A stretch of 55,695 nucleotides of DNA, taken from JAVBLD01 sp031553705. Lineage in GTDB: Bacteria; Bacteroidota; Bacteroidia; Bacteroidales; Marinifilaceae. The stretch covers positions 1 through 55,695 of the forward strand of contig JAVBLD010000066.1 of assembly GCA_031553705.1 (NCBI GenBank), read 5' to 3'. The translations under genes and the position numbers were made by a program. Of this stretch, positions 7,290 through 16,731 are shown in pieces. A model generated the notes under the pieces. That model was not told where the DNA came from, did no database searches, and saw only the letters and a list, made by a program, of their open reading frames with translations. Numbering within the stretch: position 1 is the first letter of the stretch; the number at the start of each line of letters is the position of its first letter.

Positions 7290-9445
7290 TATTTTACAAT
7301 TTCCATCTCGCTTATCAGATTATTTGCCCCGGCCAGCTTATCCATAATAAACAGTACATAACGTATATCCACCGAAATATTCCGGCAGATTTCCGGATTG
7401 TATTGTATATCTGACATCACGCCATCCCATGCCCGGTCAAAATTAAGGCCGATCAGATATCCCTCGGCATTTAGCACAGGACTACCCGAATTACCTCCTG
7501 TTGTGTGGTTATCGGCGATAAAACAGACCGGGATCTCTCCGTTTTGTGTGTATGGTCCAAAATCTTTCGAGGTATAAATATTGCGAAGTTTTTGAGGAAC
7601 ATCGTAATCATATATCGCGGGATTATCTTTTTCAATGATTCCTCCTAAAGTGGTATAATGCTTATAATATACCGCATCGTACGGCGAATAGCCCCCGACT
7701 TTACCATAAGCAACCCTCAGCGTCGAATTGGCATCCGGATAAAATACCTTATCCGGTTGCATCTTCATCAATCCTTCCAGCCAGATACGGTTCATTTCGG
7801 CAATCTCATTCTCTATTCTCTTCCACTCCGGCTCTATCTTTTCAGCATAATATATATCCATTATATTGGCAAGTTGCCAGACAGGATCCTTTTGGAGTCG
7901 TTTCATTGTATTGGGACCAAGCTTGTTCACAAATTCCTGTATGCGTTCCGGATCGGTAAAGAGGCTCTTCTTAAATAGTCTTTTTGCATATCCTTCATAA
8001 TCTCCTTTTTTCCGTATTTCAGCTATAGCGGAAGGAATCCATTCCACAGGCAGATTTTGATTATAGAGCTTCATCATTTCTACAAAAATCTTTTGGTCCG
8101 TACCAGTATCATAATCTTTATAAAACAATTGGCAATATTCTTTCAATAATTGTTTTAGTGTGTCCAGACCGATCTTTTTCCCCTGCTCTTCAATTGATTT
8201 ATATATTACAGATGCAAGTCCGAAAATCTCGGCTCCTCTTCTGCCCGCTTCATTCAGATAAGAAGCAGCTAATACGAAAGCTTCTCTTTTATTATACAAT
8301 TCCCGGTACCGATCAATCAGACCATTATATCTTTTTTGCCCGACCGCCCACCGTTGGAATTCCTGCTCTAGTTTTTGTTTACTTTCTATTGTATGAAAGC
8401 GCTTTAATCCTTTAATCTCTCCCTGCCATTTCTTCCAGCCGTTTGCAACATTAGCCGCTTTAGCCGCATATTTTATCCTCAACAGTTCATCCGATTCCAT
8501 TGCAGCATTGATAATATTCAATTTCACCGTACGGATAGCCACTTTATGAGGATTCTCAACTTCTTTAATCTGATTTACCGCAAAAGAGGTCAGATACTCC
8601 ATCGTTGTCCCTGGATAACCGAATACCATTGTAAAATCGCCTTCCTGCACTCCTTTTATTGAAATTTTAAAAAAAGTGGCCGGTTTATAAGGCTTGTTAT
8701 TTGCAGAATAGCTTGCCGGTTCATTATTTGTATCCGCATATAAGCGTAATACTGCAAAATCACCGGTATGGCGCGGCCATACCCAATTATCCGTATCACC
8801 TCCGAACTTCCCGATAGATGACGGCGGAGCTCCTACCAGACGGACATCTTTATAGATTTTAAATACCGACATAAAGAATTGATTCCCATTGAAATAGGGT
8901 TTTATGTTGGCTTGTAGATTTGTTCCTTGTATAGCTTGCCGTATTAATTCTTCCGATACGTTATGGATCACTCCATTCCGTTCTTTTTCACTCATATCTT
9001 CCCTCAAATTTTGTGTTATCTTATCCGTAACATCCTCCATACGAACCAATACGGAGGCAGTGACACCCGGATTTGCCAATTCTTCACTCCTATTTTTTGC
9101 CCAGAAACCATCCCGAAGATAATTCCTTTCCAATGAACTATGTGCCTGAATCATACTAAATGCACAATGATGATTCGTAATCATCAACCCATCGGCGCTA
9201 ATCAGGTTTCCGGTACAAAAATGCGCGAAGGGACGGTTTTCATACGCTAAGCCAATTACAGCGTCTTTTAAAGAAGCTTTGTTGATATCATAAATATCCT
9301 CAGCGGTAAGCTTAAAGCCTTTCCGCTGCATCTCTTCAATGTTATACTTTTTTAATAATATCGGGATCCACATCCCTTCGTCTGCAAAACAGCTCAGTCT
9401 GACAAATGCTGTCATAACCAGTAAAAGTACCCACCTTCTTTTCAT
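7289..9445 (-). CDS. S46 family dipeptidyl-peptidase, DPP11-like (Asp/Glu-specific)
   Basis: A periplasmic serine exopeptidase that removes dipeptides from oligopeptides. The 718-residue form (ATG at 9445, MKRRW) gives a clean signal peptide; the frame is open 14 codons further. The catalytic triad motifs are TNHHC near residue 92, FGGDTDNW near 217 and TGGNSGSP with Ser653. In family S46 the residue 18 after the catalytic Ser sets specificity: Gly in DPP7, Arg in DPP11. Here it is Arg (LNFDRAW, R671), so cleavage after Asp/Glu is expected. Such enzymes feed amino-acid fermentation in Porphyromonas-like bacteria. The gene heads a minus-strand group ending in this peptidase, 53 bases after maf. 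Confidence 0.88.
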   Translation of the reverse strand: MKRRWVLLLVMTAFVRLSCFADEGMWIPILLKKYNIEEMQRKGFKLTAEDIYDINKASLKDAVIGLAYENRPFAHFCTGNLISADGLMITNHHCAFSMIQAHSSLERNYLRDGFWAKNRSEELANPGVTASVLVRMEDVTDKITQNLREDMSEKERNGVIHNVSEELIRQAIQGTNLQANIKPYFNGNQFFMSVFKIYKDVRLVGAPPSSIGKFGGDTDNWVWPRHTGDFAVLRLYADTNNEPASYSANNKPYKPATFFKISIKGVQEGDFTMVFGYPGTTMEYLTSFAVNQIKEVENPHKVAIRTVKLNIINAAMESDELLRIKYAAKAANVANGWKKWQGEIKGLKRFHTIESKQKLEQEFQRWAVGQKRYNGLIDRYRELYNKREAFVLAASYLNEAGRRGAEIFGLASVIYKSIEEQGKKIGLDTLKQLLKEYCQLFYKDYDTGTDQKIFVEMMKLYNQNLPVEWIPSAIAEIRKKGDYEGYAKRLFKKSLFTDPERIQEFVNKLGPNTMKRLQKDPVWQLANIMDIYYAEKIEPEWKRIENEIAEMNRIWLEGLMKMQPDKVFYPDANSTLRVAYGKVGGYSPYDAVYYKHYTTLGGIIEKDNPAIYDYDVPQKLRNIYTSKDFGPYTQNGEIPVCFIADNHTTGGNSGSPVLNAEGYLIGLNFDRAWDGVMSDIQYNPEICRNISVDIRYVLFIMDKLAGANNLISEMEIVK

Positions 9446-9497
9446 ATTAATCATGTTTAATCCTACATTTCGAATGAAAAAAGTCATTCATTTTCAA

Positions 9498-10118
9498 CTA
9501 TCGTTTCATTCCCTGTATTCTGTATCCGGCTTTTTCTATTGCTTCATACAGCTTCTGTACAGGTAGTCCCATTACATTATAAAAAGAACCGTCAATCCGT
9601 TCTATCCCGACATAACCTATCCACTCCTGGATACCATACGCTCCCGCTTTATCAAAAGGCCTATAGGTGTCTATATAGTATACAATCTCTTCCTCCTTCA
9701 ATCTTCTAAAATAGACATCCGTAAAAGCGGAAAAACAATATTGACATATGGAAGTGGTTAAGCAAACCCCTGTAATCACTGAGTGCTTTCGTCCGGATAG
9801 TGTCCGAAGCATCTCAATGGCATGATCCCTATTTGAAGGCTTACCCAATATTTTCGTATCGATATGTACTATTGTATCTGCCGTGATCAATAATTCATCC
9901 GGTTTCAATTCATATTGGAAAGCCGCTGCTTTTTGCCTGGCCAAGTATTCCGGCACAAGAGTGACAGACAGATCCGGAGGATAGGATTCCTCACAATCCT
10001 TTAACCTCACCTCAAAATCAAATCCGGCATCACACATTAGTTGATGCCGCCGAGGAGACGCAGAAGCCAATATAATCCGATAAGCTTTGGGGTTATTCAT
10101 ATAAATATCCATATCCAA
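9498..10118 (-). CDS. maf: Maf family nucleotide pyrophosphatase
   Basis: Hydrolyses non-canonical or modified nucleoside triphosphates (dTTP/UTP or m7GTP type), acting in the cytosol as a house-cleaning enzyme. The N-terminal signature ILASASPRRHQLM (residues 16-28) and the central ITADTIVHIDTKILGKP are characteristic. The 206-residue ORF is slightly longer than usual; Met7 may be the true start. It is followed upstream by ubiA and kdsC-like genes in an arrangement common in Bacteroidota. Which Maf subtype this is cannot be settled by eye. Confidence 0.9.
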   Translation of the reverse strand: MDMDIYMNNPKAYRIILASASPRRHQLMCDAGFDFEVRLKDCEESYPPDLSVTLVPEYLARQKAAAFQYELKPDELLITADTIVHIDTKILGKPSNRDHAIEMLRTLSGRKHSVITGVCLTTSICQYCFSAFTDVYFRRLKEEEIVYYIDTYRPFDKAGAYGIQEWIGYVGIERIDGSFYNVMGLPVQKLYEAIEKAGYRIQGMKR

Positions 10119-10141
10119 CTGAACCCTAACATTATTCTTTA

Positions 10142-11098
10142 TTAAGATCTTTCGAAAACCAGTTGGAAAAAGTGATTCAACAAAAGGCTAAAAGCCACGC
10201 ACAATAAAGTGATCAAACGTATCCATATCAACTGGAATTTTCTTCCTCCTTTGTTCCAACATATAGACACAATATAGATTATATAAGGAAGGATCAACGC
10301 TAAAACAAAATAAATCAACACCGGCGTCGATTCAATAAATACAGCATAATACAGAAATATCAATAAAAATACACATATCATTGACAGTATCGCAATCGTA
10401 TACCTAGCAGCTTTGGCGCCATATTTGACCGGAATGGTGAGAGCAAAATCCTCTTTATCACCAACTACTGTGTAGATATCTTTATTAATCTCATACATCA
10501 GGATATTCAGAAAGAGGAAAGCAGAAAACCCAAATATCCATTTAAATATATAGATAAAATTAGTATCTGTTTTTATTAATATATCAGCATAATAGGTATT
10601 CAAAAGAGGTATTTCGTAAATCACTGCGCTAACCGGGATGAGTGCTATTCCCAATCCGACAATCATATTGCCGATAATGAAATATCGCTTATAAGAGGAC
10701 GAATAAAGCCATAAAAGAACGGATGCCAGCAGAAACAACAATCCGATCTTCCAGATCCCTACTTTAAATCCTAAATAGAAGGCAATCGAAACAGAAATAA
10801 GATTCAGTACGGTATGTAACGAAATAGCGGCTCTTCTGCTGATATGCCTACCGACTACCACATCACGAACCCCTGATATCTGGTCCGTTTTTGTATCAAA
10901 ATAATCATTAATGATATATGCAGCGGAAACCAGGCAACAAACGGCAATAACCAGGCAAGTAAAAGCGCCGTCGCTCAGCTGAAGCGTGAAACCATTTATA
11001 TCTAATATCGGTTTTATAACAAAATAACGCATGGCATACATAATAAAAGCTGTGAAAGCCAATGTACGCCCTCGAATCAACTTAAATACCTTCAGCAT
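10142..11098 (-). CDS. UbiA-family membrane prenyltransferase
   Basis: A polytopic inner-membrane enzyme of 318 residues with about eight hydrophobic helices. The first Asp-rich prenyl-diphosphate motif is clear: NDYFDTKTD at residues 64-72; the second is NKDIYTVVGDKEDF near 205. Such Bacteroidota proteins are often annotated as geranylgeranylglycerol-phosphate geranylgeranyltransferase, but the acceptor is not evident here. It sits 23 bases from maf and 62 from the KdsC-like gene, forming one minus-strand operon. Confidence 0.82.
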   Translation of the reverse strand: MLKVFKLIRGRTLAFTAFIMYAMRYFVIKPILDINGFTLQLSDGAFTCLVIAVCCLVSAAYIINDYFDTKTDQISGVRDVVVGRHISRRAAISLHTVLNLISVSIAFYLGFKVGIWKIGLLFLLASVLLWLYSSSYKRYFIIGNMIVGLGIALIPVSAVIYEIPLLNTYYADILIKTDTNFIYIFKWIFGFSAFLFLNILMYEINKDIYTVVGDKEDFALTIPVKYGAKAARYTIAILSMICVFLLIFLYYAVFIESTPVLIYFVLALILPYIIYIVSICWNKGGRKFQLIWIRLITLLCVAFSLLLNHFFQLVFERS

Positions 11099-11160
11099 AT
11101 AAATTCTATTTTTAATTTTTCATCTATTCAGCATATCTGTCAACCACTCAACCATTGTAT

Positions 11161-11688
11161 TTATATACTTTTCACATAGCAAGTGGTATCCATCCAATCA
11201 CCTTTTGCTTTTAAAACCTGGGATATCACATCCCTTACACAACCTTTCCCCCCTTCTATATCGGAAATATATTTAGAAATGATTTTTATCTCTTCACATG
11301 CATCTATCGGACAAACCGGTAGCCCTACCATTTTCATGACATTATAATCAGGAATATCGTCCCCCATATACATGATCTCTTCAGGCTGAAGATTATATTT
11401 TTGCATAATATCCTTCAATGCATCCACTTTATTTTCTATTCTCAGGTATATCTCTTTAATTCCAAGCCTCGTAAATCTTTCTTGCACTCCGGGTGCTCCC
11501 CCCCCTGATATTACAGCAATAATATATCCTTTCTTTATACTATACATAATGGCATACCCATCTTTGGTACAGGAAGTTCTGATTAATTCTCCTTCCGGAG
11601 ATAAATTCATATCCTGATGTGACAATACACCGTCGACATCAAATATGAATGCTTTGATTTTCTTCAATTCTTCTTTAAAAAACATCAT
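11161..11688 (-). CDS. kdsC: HAD phosphatase, KDO-8-phosphate phosphatase (KdsC) type
   Basis: A 175-residue HAD hydrolase with no cap domain, as in KdsC, which removes phosphate from KDO 8-phosphate in lipopolysaccharide core synthesis. HAD motif I is FDVDGVL (16-22), motif II the ISGG segment, motif III Lys in a KVDALKDIM region, and motif IV GDDIPDYNVM. The length matches KdsC (170-188). No other KDO gene is adjacent, so the assignment rests on sequence alone. Confidence 0.8.
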   Translation of the reverse strand: MMFFKEELKKIKAFIFDVDGVLSHQDMNLSPEGELIRTSCTKDGYAIMYSIKKGYIIAVISGGGAPGVQERFTRLGIKEIYLRIENKVDALKDIMQKYNLQPEEIMYMGDDIPDYNVMKMVGLPVCPIDACEEIKIISKYISDIEGGKGCVRDVISQVLKAKGDWMDTTCYVKSI

Positions 11689-11750
11689 GATCTACAAATT
11701 TCACAAATTTATTTCCGAATAACACGAATGAATAAAGAGTTATTACAGTA

Positions 11751-12581
11751 TTACCATAACGTAGGCATCTGCGGCTTATTTTCCGTTTCAACCTTGGGTT
11801 CATTTTTTATAATTTCTTCTTTTATTGAATTGGAAAACAGTGTATATATCTGTAACCATTTCTTTTTATCCTTTAACATCGCTTTTTGGATGTTCAGAAT
11901 ATTATCGTCTTTTCTCCGCGCCGGGCCTGTCTGTGCCAATTCAGGTTGCATTAACATTACCTTATGGGCCGTTTCGAATATCAGCGGTCTCAACAAATCG
12001 AATTCCAACCCCTCCTCCTCCAATATTTTTCCTGCAATCGTGTAAAGATGATTAGTAAAGTTGTTTGCAAAAACAGCTGATAAATGCAGGTATTTTCTTT
12101 TTTCGGTATTAACCTCCTGCACCCGGTATGACAATAATCCGGCGAGTTGTTTTATCTCCTTCAATGTAGCACCACTGGCACCTTCAATACATAACGGGAT
12201 TTCTTTAAAATCCAGATCCCGTTTCTTGGTGAAGGTCTGCAAAGGATACAATACGCCGTAATGCTTGGTAAAAGGAGCAAAGATATCCATCGGCAAACTC
12301 CCTGATGTGTGTAGAATAAGGGCATCCTTATTTACTTTGATGCTTTTAAAAAAAGAGAGTAAAGCATCGTCGCTTATACAGAATATATAAATATCACAAT
12401 CCGGATATACTGCATAAACTTCTGATGTATAAGTAATACCGGTTTTTATTCCCAACTCCCTTGCCGATTCAACACTTCGGCTATATATCTGGCACAAATT
12501 AATTCCCGCTTTCAGCAAAGCGGGAGCTAAATGATGAGCGACATTTCCGGCTCCAATCAATGTCACCCTCTTATTCGTCAT
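11751..12581 (-). CDS. Rossmann-fold DUF2520 protein (NADP oxidoreductase-like)
   Basis: About 276 residues. The N-terminal nucleotide-binding loop TLIGAGNVAHHLAPAL and a C-terminal helical domain resemble pyrroline-5-carboxylate reductase and F420-dependent NADP oxidoreductases; the family carries DUF2520. The substrate is unknown. The ATG at 12581 lies inside the last codons of the upstream 163-residue gene (overlap 11 bases), so translational coupling is likely; a start two codons earlier is also possible. It belongs to the same minus-strand cluster as kdsC and maf. Confidence 0.8.
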   Translation of the reverse strand: MTNKRVTLIGAGNVAHHLAPALLKAGINLCQIYSRSVESARELGIKTGITYTSEVYAVYPDCDIYIFCISDDALLSFFKSIKVNKDALILHTSGSLPMDIFAPFTKHYGVLYPLQTFTKKRDLDFKEIPLCIEGASGATLKEIKQLAGLLSYRVQEVNTEKRKYLHLSAVFANNFTNHLYTIAGKILEEEGLEFDLLRPLIFETAHKVMLMQPELAQTGPARRKDDNILNIQKAMLKDKKKWLQIYTLFSNSIKEEIIKNEPKVETENKPQMPTLW

Positions 12582-13062
12582 GACCAAATGCGATATTTTT
12601 AGGTTCTATGCGTCCGTCCTTCAAGGCTGTAATCAATTTCCGGCATGCAGAACAGATATCTTGATAAAAAACTTCAGCAATCAACACCAATTTATCCTCC
12701 GTCTGGTCCAAATGTTTGTAATGTTGGGGATTGTCAGCCTTATTCAGCAACAATAAGTCCTTTCCCGGAATAAACGTATGTGTCATCTGATTACGTAGTT
12801 TGTCATATAAATAATTATTATCGTTTAGTAAACGGTATCTTCCTCCAAACAGATAATTTACTCCCTGCGAAAAGCGCTTTGCTGATTGTCCTTTTGCTTT
12901 CATCGGTTTATGGTCCAAAAAACCGCCAAGAACTTCAATTGCCTGGCCCATTATAACAAACTGCACATAGGAAAGTTCCACTTGCTGCAACTTTCCTATC
13001 TCTTCAATCACAACCTGGTTTAAAAAAGATTCTACCTGTGTTATTTGTTCATTACTCTTCAT
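12571..13062 (-). CDS. Conserved hypothetical protein
   Basis: A 163-residue soluble protein without signal peptide or membrane segment. Mostly helical in appearance, with a region RLLNDNNYLYDKLRNQMTH around residues 97-115 and two Cys near the end (ICSACRKL). I do not recognise a family. Its stop codon overlaps the start of the DUF2520 gene, so it probably heads that operon. The 186-bp gap upstream separates it from the divergent aminotransferase gene. Confidence 0.7.
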   Translation of the reverse strand: MKSNEQITQVESFLNQVVIEEIGKLQQVELSYVQFVIMGQAIEVLGGFLDHKPMKAKGQSAKRFSQGVNYLFGGRYRLLNDNNYLYDKLRNQMTHTFIPGKDLLLLNKADNPQHYKHLDQTEDKLVLIAEVFYQDICSACRKLITALKDGRIEPKNIAFGHDE

Positions 13063-13111
13063 AATCGAGCCAAAAATAATTTAAATAATTGAAAATAGAA
13101 ACCAATTAAGG

Positions 13112-13192
13112 GATTTTAGATCAGAAATACAATAATAGACCCGATTGCAATTTATGTGTCATGTTTTAAGCCGGGATCAGCAATCTAAAATC
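13112..13192. repeat. 10-bp inverted repeat in a divergent promoter region
   Basis: GATTTTAGAT (13112-13121) is matched by ATCTAAAATC (13183-13192) with a 61-base spacer between two divergent genes. It could be a regulator site pair or a remnant of the low-complexity intergenic sequence frequent in this phylum. Confidence 0.4.
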
Positions 13193-13223
13193 TAAATAGG
13201 TCATTTAAATTCTTTAAAAATAT

Positions 13224-13231
13224 TACTTTTG
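13224..13231 (+). promoter_or_regulatory. Putative -7 box for the aminotransferase gene
   Basis: TACTTTTG fits TAnnTTTG exactly and lies 17 bases before the ATG at 13249. No clear -33 element is seen. Confidence 0.45.
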
Positions 13232-13248
13232 TAAAAAATGAAAGAGAG

Positions 13249-14046
13249 ATGTTACTACTACGAAATGACATTGTTATAGAAGATCGTAATTTTTCGGATA
13301 AGATATTTGAACAAGGATTTAGTATCTACGAAGTGATCCGTATATTTAACGGAAGGCCTATCTTCTTGCAGGATAACCTGAATAGACTGTCCAACTCAAT
13401 TAAAAAATCAAATATCAAACTTGATATACTGAATCTTTATATACCGGATAAACTCCGACGGTTTATCACACTGAAACACATCAGGGAAGGTAACTTGAAA
13501 TATGTACTTCACATGACAGACAACAATACTGTCATCAATGAATATATTTACCAGATACCTCATAATTATCCGACAGAAAAGGATTACCGAAATGGAGTAG
13601 ATACCATGACATATCATGCAGTACGTAAAAATCCAGAGATTAAATACATAAATAGTGAATTGCGTACTATCGCCGATGGCCTAATAAAAGAAAACGGTGT
13701 CTATGAAGTACTTTTGACGGATGACGAAGGCTATATTACGGAAGGTTCCCGCTCCAATCTTTTTTTCATAAAGGGCGAGATTCTATACACTGCATCAACA
13801 CATTATGTATTGCCGGGCACCAGTAGGAAAAGAATTCTCGGTATATGTAAAGAAAACCAGGTTGAAGTTGTCGAAGAACGGGTCGCATGTACCCATATAA
13901 ATGAATATAATGCCGCCTTTATTACCGGCACCTCTCCGCTTATTTTACCTCTCCGGAAAATAGATCAGATCGCTTTCGATCCTCAAAACCAATTGTTAAG
14001 AATGCTCATGACTTACTATTTTTCATTATTTGAGCATATTTGTTGA
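13249..14046 (+). CDS. Class IV PLP aminotransferase (IlvE/PabC type)
   Basis: A 265-residue fold-type IV aminotransferase. K132 in EIKYINSELR is the expected PLP lysine and EGSRSNLFF (165-173) is the cofactor-phosphate motif. The family includes branched-chain aminotransferase, D-amino-acid aminotransferase and aminodeoxychorismate lyase; sequence alone does not decide. The short length (265 instead of about 300-340) argues for the lyase/D-amino-acid branch. The gene has its own -7 box and a terminator behind it, so it appears monocistronic. Confidence 0.8.
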   Translation: MLLLRNDIVIEDRNFSDKIFEQGFSIYEVIRIFNGRPIFLQDNLNRLSNSIKKSNIKLDILNLYIPDKLRRFITLKHIREGNLKYVLHMTDNNTVINEYIYQIPHNYPTEKDYRNGVDTMTYHAVRKNPEIKYINSELRTIADGLIKENGVYEVLLTDDEGYITEGSRSNLFFIKGEILYTASTHYVLPGTSRKRILGICKENQVEVVEERVACTHINEYNAAFITGTSPLILPLRKIDQIAFDPQNQLLRMLMTYYFSLFEHIC

Positions 14047-14062
14047 GAATTTTAGACTACAA

Positions 14063-14086
14063 TGCTTTTTTTAAAAGCAGTTTTTT
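14063..14086 (+). terminator. Terminator after the aminotransferase gene
   Basis: TGCTTTT pairs with AAAAGCA around a short loop, followed by GTTTTTT; 17 bases after the stop codon. Confidence 0.7.
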
Positions 14087-14108
14087 ACCATATTTGTGTT
14101 TTGTAATG

Positions 14109-14116
14109 TAGTTTTG
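14109..14116 (+). promoter_or_regulatory. Putative -7 box for the serine hydrolase gene
   Basis: TAGTTTTG matches TAnnTTTG exactly, 53 bases before the ATG at 14169. The spacing to upstream TTTG copies is not canonical. Confidence 0.4.
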
Positions 14117-14168
14117 TTACAAATATATGTTGTAAGCTCTATATAGGACTTTTTACTTGAAGCTAAAC

Positions 14169-15509
14169 ATGAAGTATATCGTATTATTTGTTATCTTGTT
14201 GTTGGTCTTTTTCACCAAACCATGGGAAATAAGTTTCGCCGGAAATTCTTTCCTAATGAATAGAGATTCCATCGCACCTTCTTCACAGAATAAAACATTT
14301 TCCAAATATCCCCTTCAACCGATACACCTCCTTGTAAGTAACCTGGATTCCGAGCTAGCTGAAACACAAAGATTCGATCAGGTTGTTGAGCGGTTTATGA
14401 AAAAATGGGATATAAAAGGGGCTTCCTTCGCTTTAATGAAAGAGGATAAATTAATCTATAGTAAAGGTTACGGTTATGCCGACAAGGAAGCGAATATTTC
14501 AATGGATGTAAAACATATTTTTCGAGTGGCTTCCGTGTCAAAGTTGATCACGGCAATCGGCATCATGAAACTGGAGGAAGAAGGTAAGCTTCATCTGGAT
14601 GATATCGTATTCGGAGAGAATGGCATTTTAAATGACTCCTGTTTTTTGAACATAAAAGATCCTAGAAGTAACCAGATTACGATAGAACATCTATTACGGC
14701 ATCAGGGAGGCTTTACGAATATACATGGAGATCCGATGTTTTGCCCGATAGATGTCGCCCAAAAGATGAATGTTCCTCCTCCTGCCGATTTGAACACTAT
14801 GATTGGTTATGTACTCTCTCAACGGTTAGGCTATACACCCGGAACATATACCGATTACTCCAATATCGGCTATGGAATATTATCCAGAGTTATTGAGAAG
14901 GTAACCGGTAAAAGTTATGAAGCATATATAAAAGAACAGGTACTTATTCCGGCAGGATGTTCCGGTATGTATTTGGGGTATAATCTTGAGAAAAACCGCT
15001 ATCCGAATGAGGTGAAATATTACGAACCGGCCAATGCGGGAATGATTTATGCATGCGACGGTAGTAACCAAATGGTACCCCGTTCCAACGGAGGAAATAA
15101 TATTGAAGAACTTTACGGAGCCGGAGGATGGATTGCCTCTCCGGCGGAATTACTACGTTTATTGGCTACTATTGATGGGGATCCCGGCATTGCAGATATT
15201 TTAAAGCCGGAAACCATCGTCCAAATGACAGATGGCACTAAACCGTTGCCTATCGGCTGGATTAGTGTAGATGCAGAAGGTGATTGGTCGCGCACCGGAA
15301 CATTGGCCGGCACAAGTGCAATGCTAAAAAAACAAAAAAACGGTTATTCATGGGGATTCATTACTAATACAAGTACATGGAGAGGTTCCAAATTTACCCA
15401 CGATATCGAGCGGATGATGACAATAGCTATAACATCCACCGTATGGCCTGACAGGAATTTATTCGAATTGCAAGACATTGACTACGACAAACTTCTTGTT
15501 GTTCAGTAA
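14169..15509 (+). CDS. Serine hydrolase, beta-lactamase/penicillin-binding-protein fold
   Basis: A 446-residue exported protein with a signal/anchor helix at residues 2-17. Active-site motifs of the serine beta-lactamase family (class C/esterase-like) are S122-V-S-K125 and Y230-S-N232; a third motif probably lies in RTGTLAGTSAM near 370. Such enzymes are usually periplasmic esterases or D-amino peptidases and only rarely beta-lactamases, so no resistance role should be assumed. The frame also opens with TTG at 14157, but the ATG four codons later is the better start. The glycerate kinase gene follows on the same strand. Confidence 0.85.
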   Translation: MKYIVLFVILLLVFFTKPWEISFAGNSFLMNRDSIAPSSQNKTFSKYPLQPIHLLVSNLDSELAETQRFDQVVERFMKKWDIKGASFALMKEDKLIYSKGYGYADKEANISMDVKHIFRVASVSKLITAIGIMKLEEEGKLHLDDIVFGENGILNDSCFLNIKDPRSNQITIEHLLRHQGGFTNIHGDPMFCPIDVAQKMNVPPPADLNTMIGYVLSQRLGYTPGTYTDYSNIGYGILSRVIEKVTGKSYEAYIKEQVLIPAGCSGMYLGYNLEKNRYPNEVKYYEPANAGMIYACDGSNQMVPRSNGGNNIEELYGAGGWIASPAELLRLLATIDGDPGIADILKPETIVQMTDGTKPLPIGWISVDAEGDWSRTGTLAGTSAMLKKQKNGYSWGFITNTSTWRGSKFTHDIERMMTIAITSTVWPDRNLFELQDIDYDKLLVVQ

Positions 15510-15554
15510 ATACAATATTTCGGGTCATTTGCCTTTACTATAATTTTCTTATAA

Positions 15555-16652
15555 ATGCGTCACATTATTATTACTCCCAATGCATTTAAAGGCAGTTTAT
15601 CTGCTTTTGATATCTGTCGTATTCTGGAATCTGAATGGTCCGATCCTCATATACGGATTATTTCGCTGCCTATGGGTGATGGCGGAGACGGAACAGGCGC
15701 TATTATTGCCTCCTATCTACAGGCTACCGAAGTTAAAATAGAAACTTGTGATGCTTTGGGTAGGGAAAGTTACTCTTCTTATTACAAAACCGGAAATACG
15801 GCTATCATCGAACTAGCGGCTATTTGCGGCCTAGGTCGGTTGTCTCCGGACGAATATGATGTAATGAATACTCATACGGCCGGTTTAGGTATTGCCATTC
15901 TTAAAGCGATAGAAAGCGGAGCGCAAAAAATAATCCTTTGCATCGGAGGCAGCGCCAGTATTGATGGCGGCTTGGGAGCTCTGTCTCAGATGGGATTAAC
16001 CATTAAAAAGTCACAACAGATATACAAAAATGATATCATTGGTATAGAGAGTATTGATACAGATTTATTAAATGAAAAGTTTACTAAAATCGAGTTTACG
16101 GTATTATGCGATGTGGAAAACCCACTCTGCGGAGAACTGGGAGCAGCCACGGTTTTCGGCCCTCAGAAGGGTGCATCCCCTTTTCAGGTTGCATTATTGG
16201 ATAGCATGCTTAAGCGCTATGCCGGTTTGTTAACAACAATAACACATGACAATATAGCAGAGTTGAAATATGGAGGAGCTGCCGGAGGGATATCTGCCTC
16301 TTTTTATGCGTTGTTAGGAGCCCAATTAGTGTCGGGAGCTGATTATTGTTTACAGATTTCCGCATTTATGCAACATCTGGTACAGGCACATCTGGTTATT
16401 ACCGGAGAAGGAAAAATCGACAGGCAATCTTTATATGGTAAAATTCCGGGAGTTATTGCCCAAAGATGCCGGGAAGAACAAATTCCTGTAATAGCCATAG
16501 CAGGTGTAACGGAAGACAGCACTGCCATTTTCGATTATACTTTCGCAATGACGGATTATGCCGGCAATATCGAAAGCTCGCTTCGGGATCCTGAACGCTA
16601 TTTACGCCTTATAGGGAAAGATATAAAAGAAAAAATCTTAAATGCATTATAA
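15555..16652 (+). CDS. Glycerate kinase (GarK/GlxK family)
   Basis: A 365-residue cytosolic kinase that phosphorylates D-glycerate to a phosphoglycerate, feeding glycolysis. Marks: N-terminal PNAFKGSLSA (8-17), SLPMGDGGDGTGAI (36-49), CIGGSASIDGGLG in the middle, and a GAAGGI loop in the C-terminal half. The length is typical of the family (370-380). The position upstream of butyrate kinase is unusual; no glycolate or glucarate pathway genes are beside it. Confidence 0.9.
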   Translation: MRHIIITPNAFKGSLSAFDICRILESEWSDPHIRIISLPMGDGGDGTGAIIASYLQATEVKIETCDALGRESYSSYYKTGNTAIIELAAICGLGRLSPDEYDVMNTHTAGLGIAILKAIESGAQKIILCIGGSASIDGGLGALSQMGLTIKKSQQIYKNDIIGIESIDTDLLNEKFTKIEFTVLCDVENPLCGELGAATVFGPQKGASPFQVALLDSMLKRYAGLLTTITHDNIAELKYGGAAGGISASFYALLGAQLVSGADYCLQISAFMQHLVQAHLVITGEGKIDRQSLYGKIPGVIAQRCREEQIPVIAIAGVTEDSTAIFDYTFAMTDYAGNIESSLRDPERYLRLIGKDIKEKILNAL

Positions 16653-16731
16653 TTCAGTGATATTTCTTTGATTTCTGCTTACAATTTACAACTTTTGCAT
16701 TCGAATAATTTATAATTTAAATATAAAAGCT

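Noticed and set aside
14169..15509. Serine hydrolase as an antibiotic-resistance beta-lactamase.
   Set aside because: SxxK and YxN motifs are shared by many esterases and peptidases; nothing specific for a resistance enzyme is seen.
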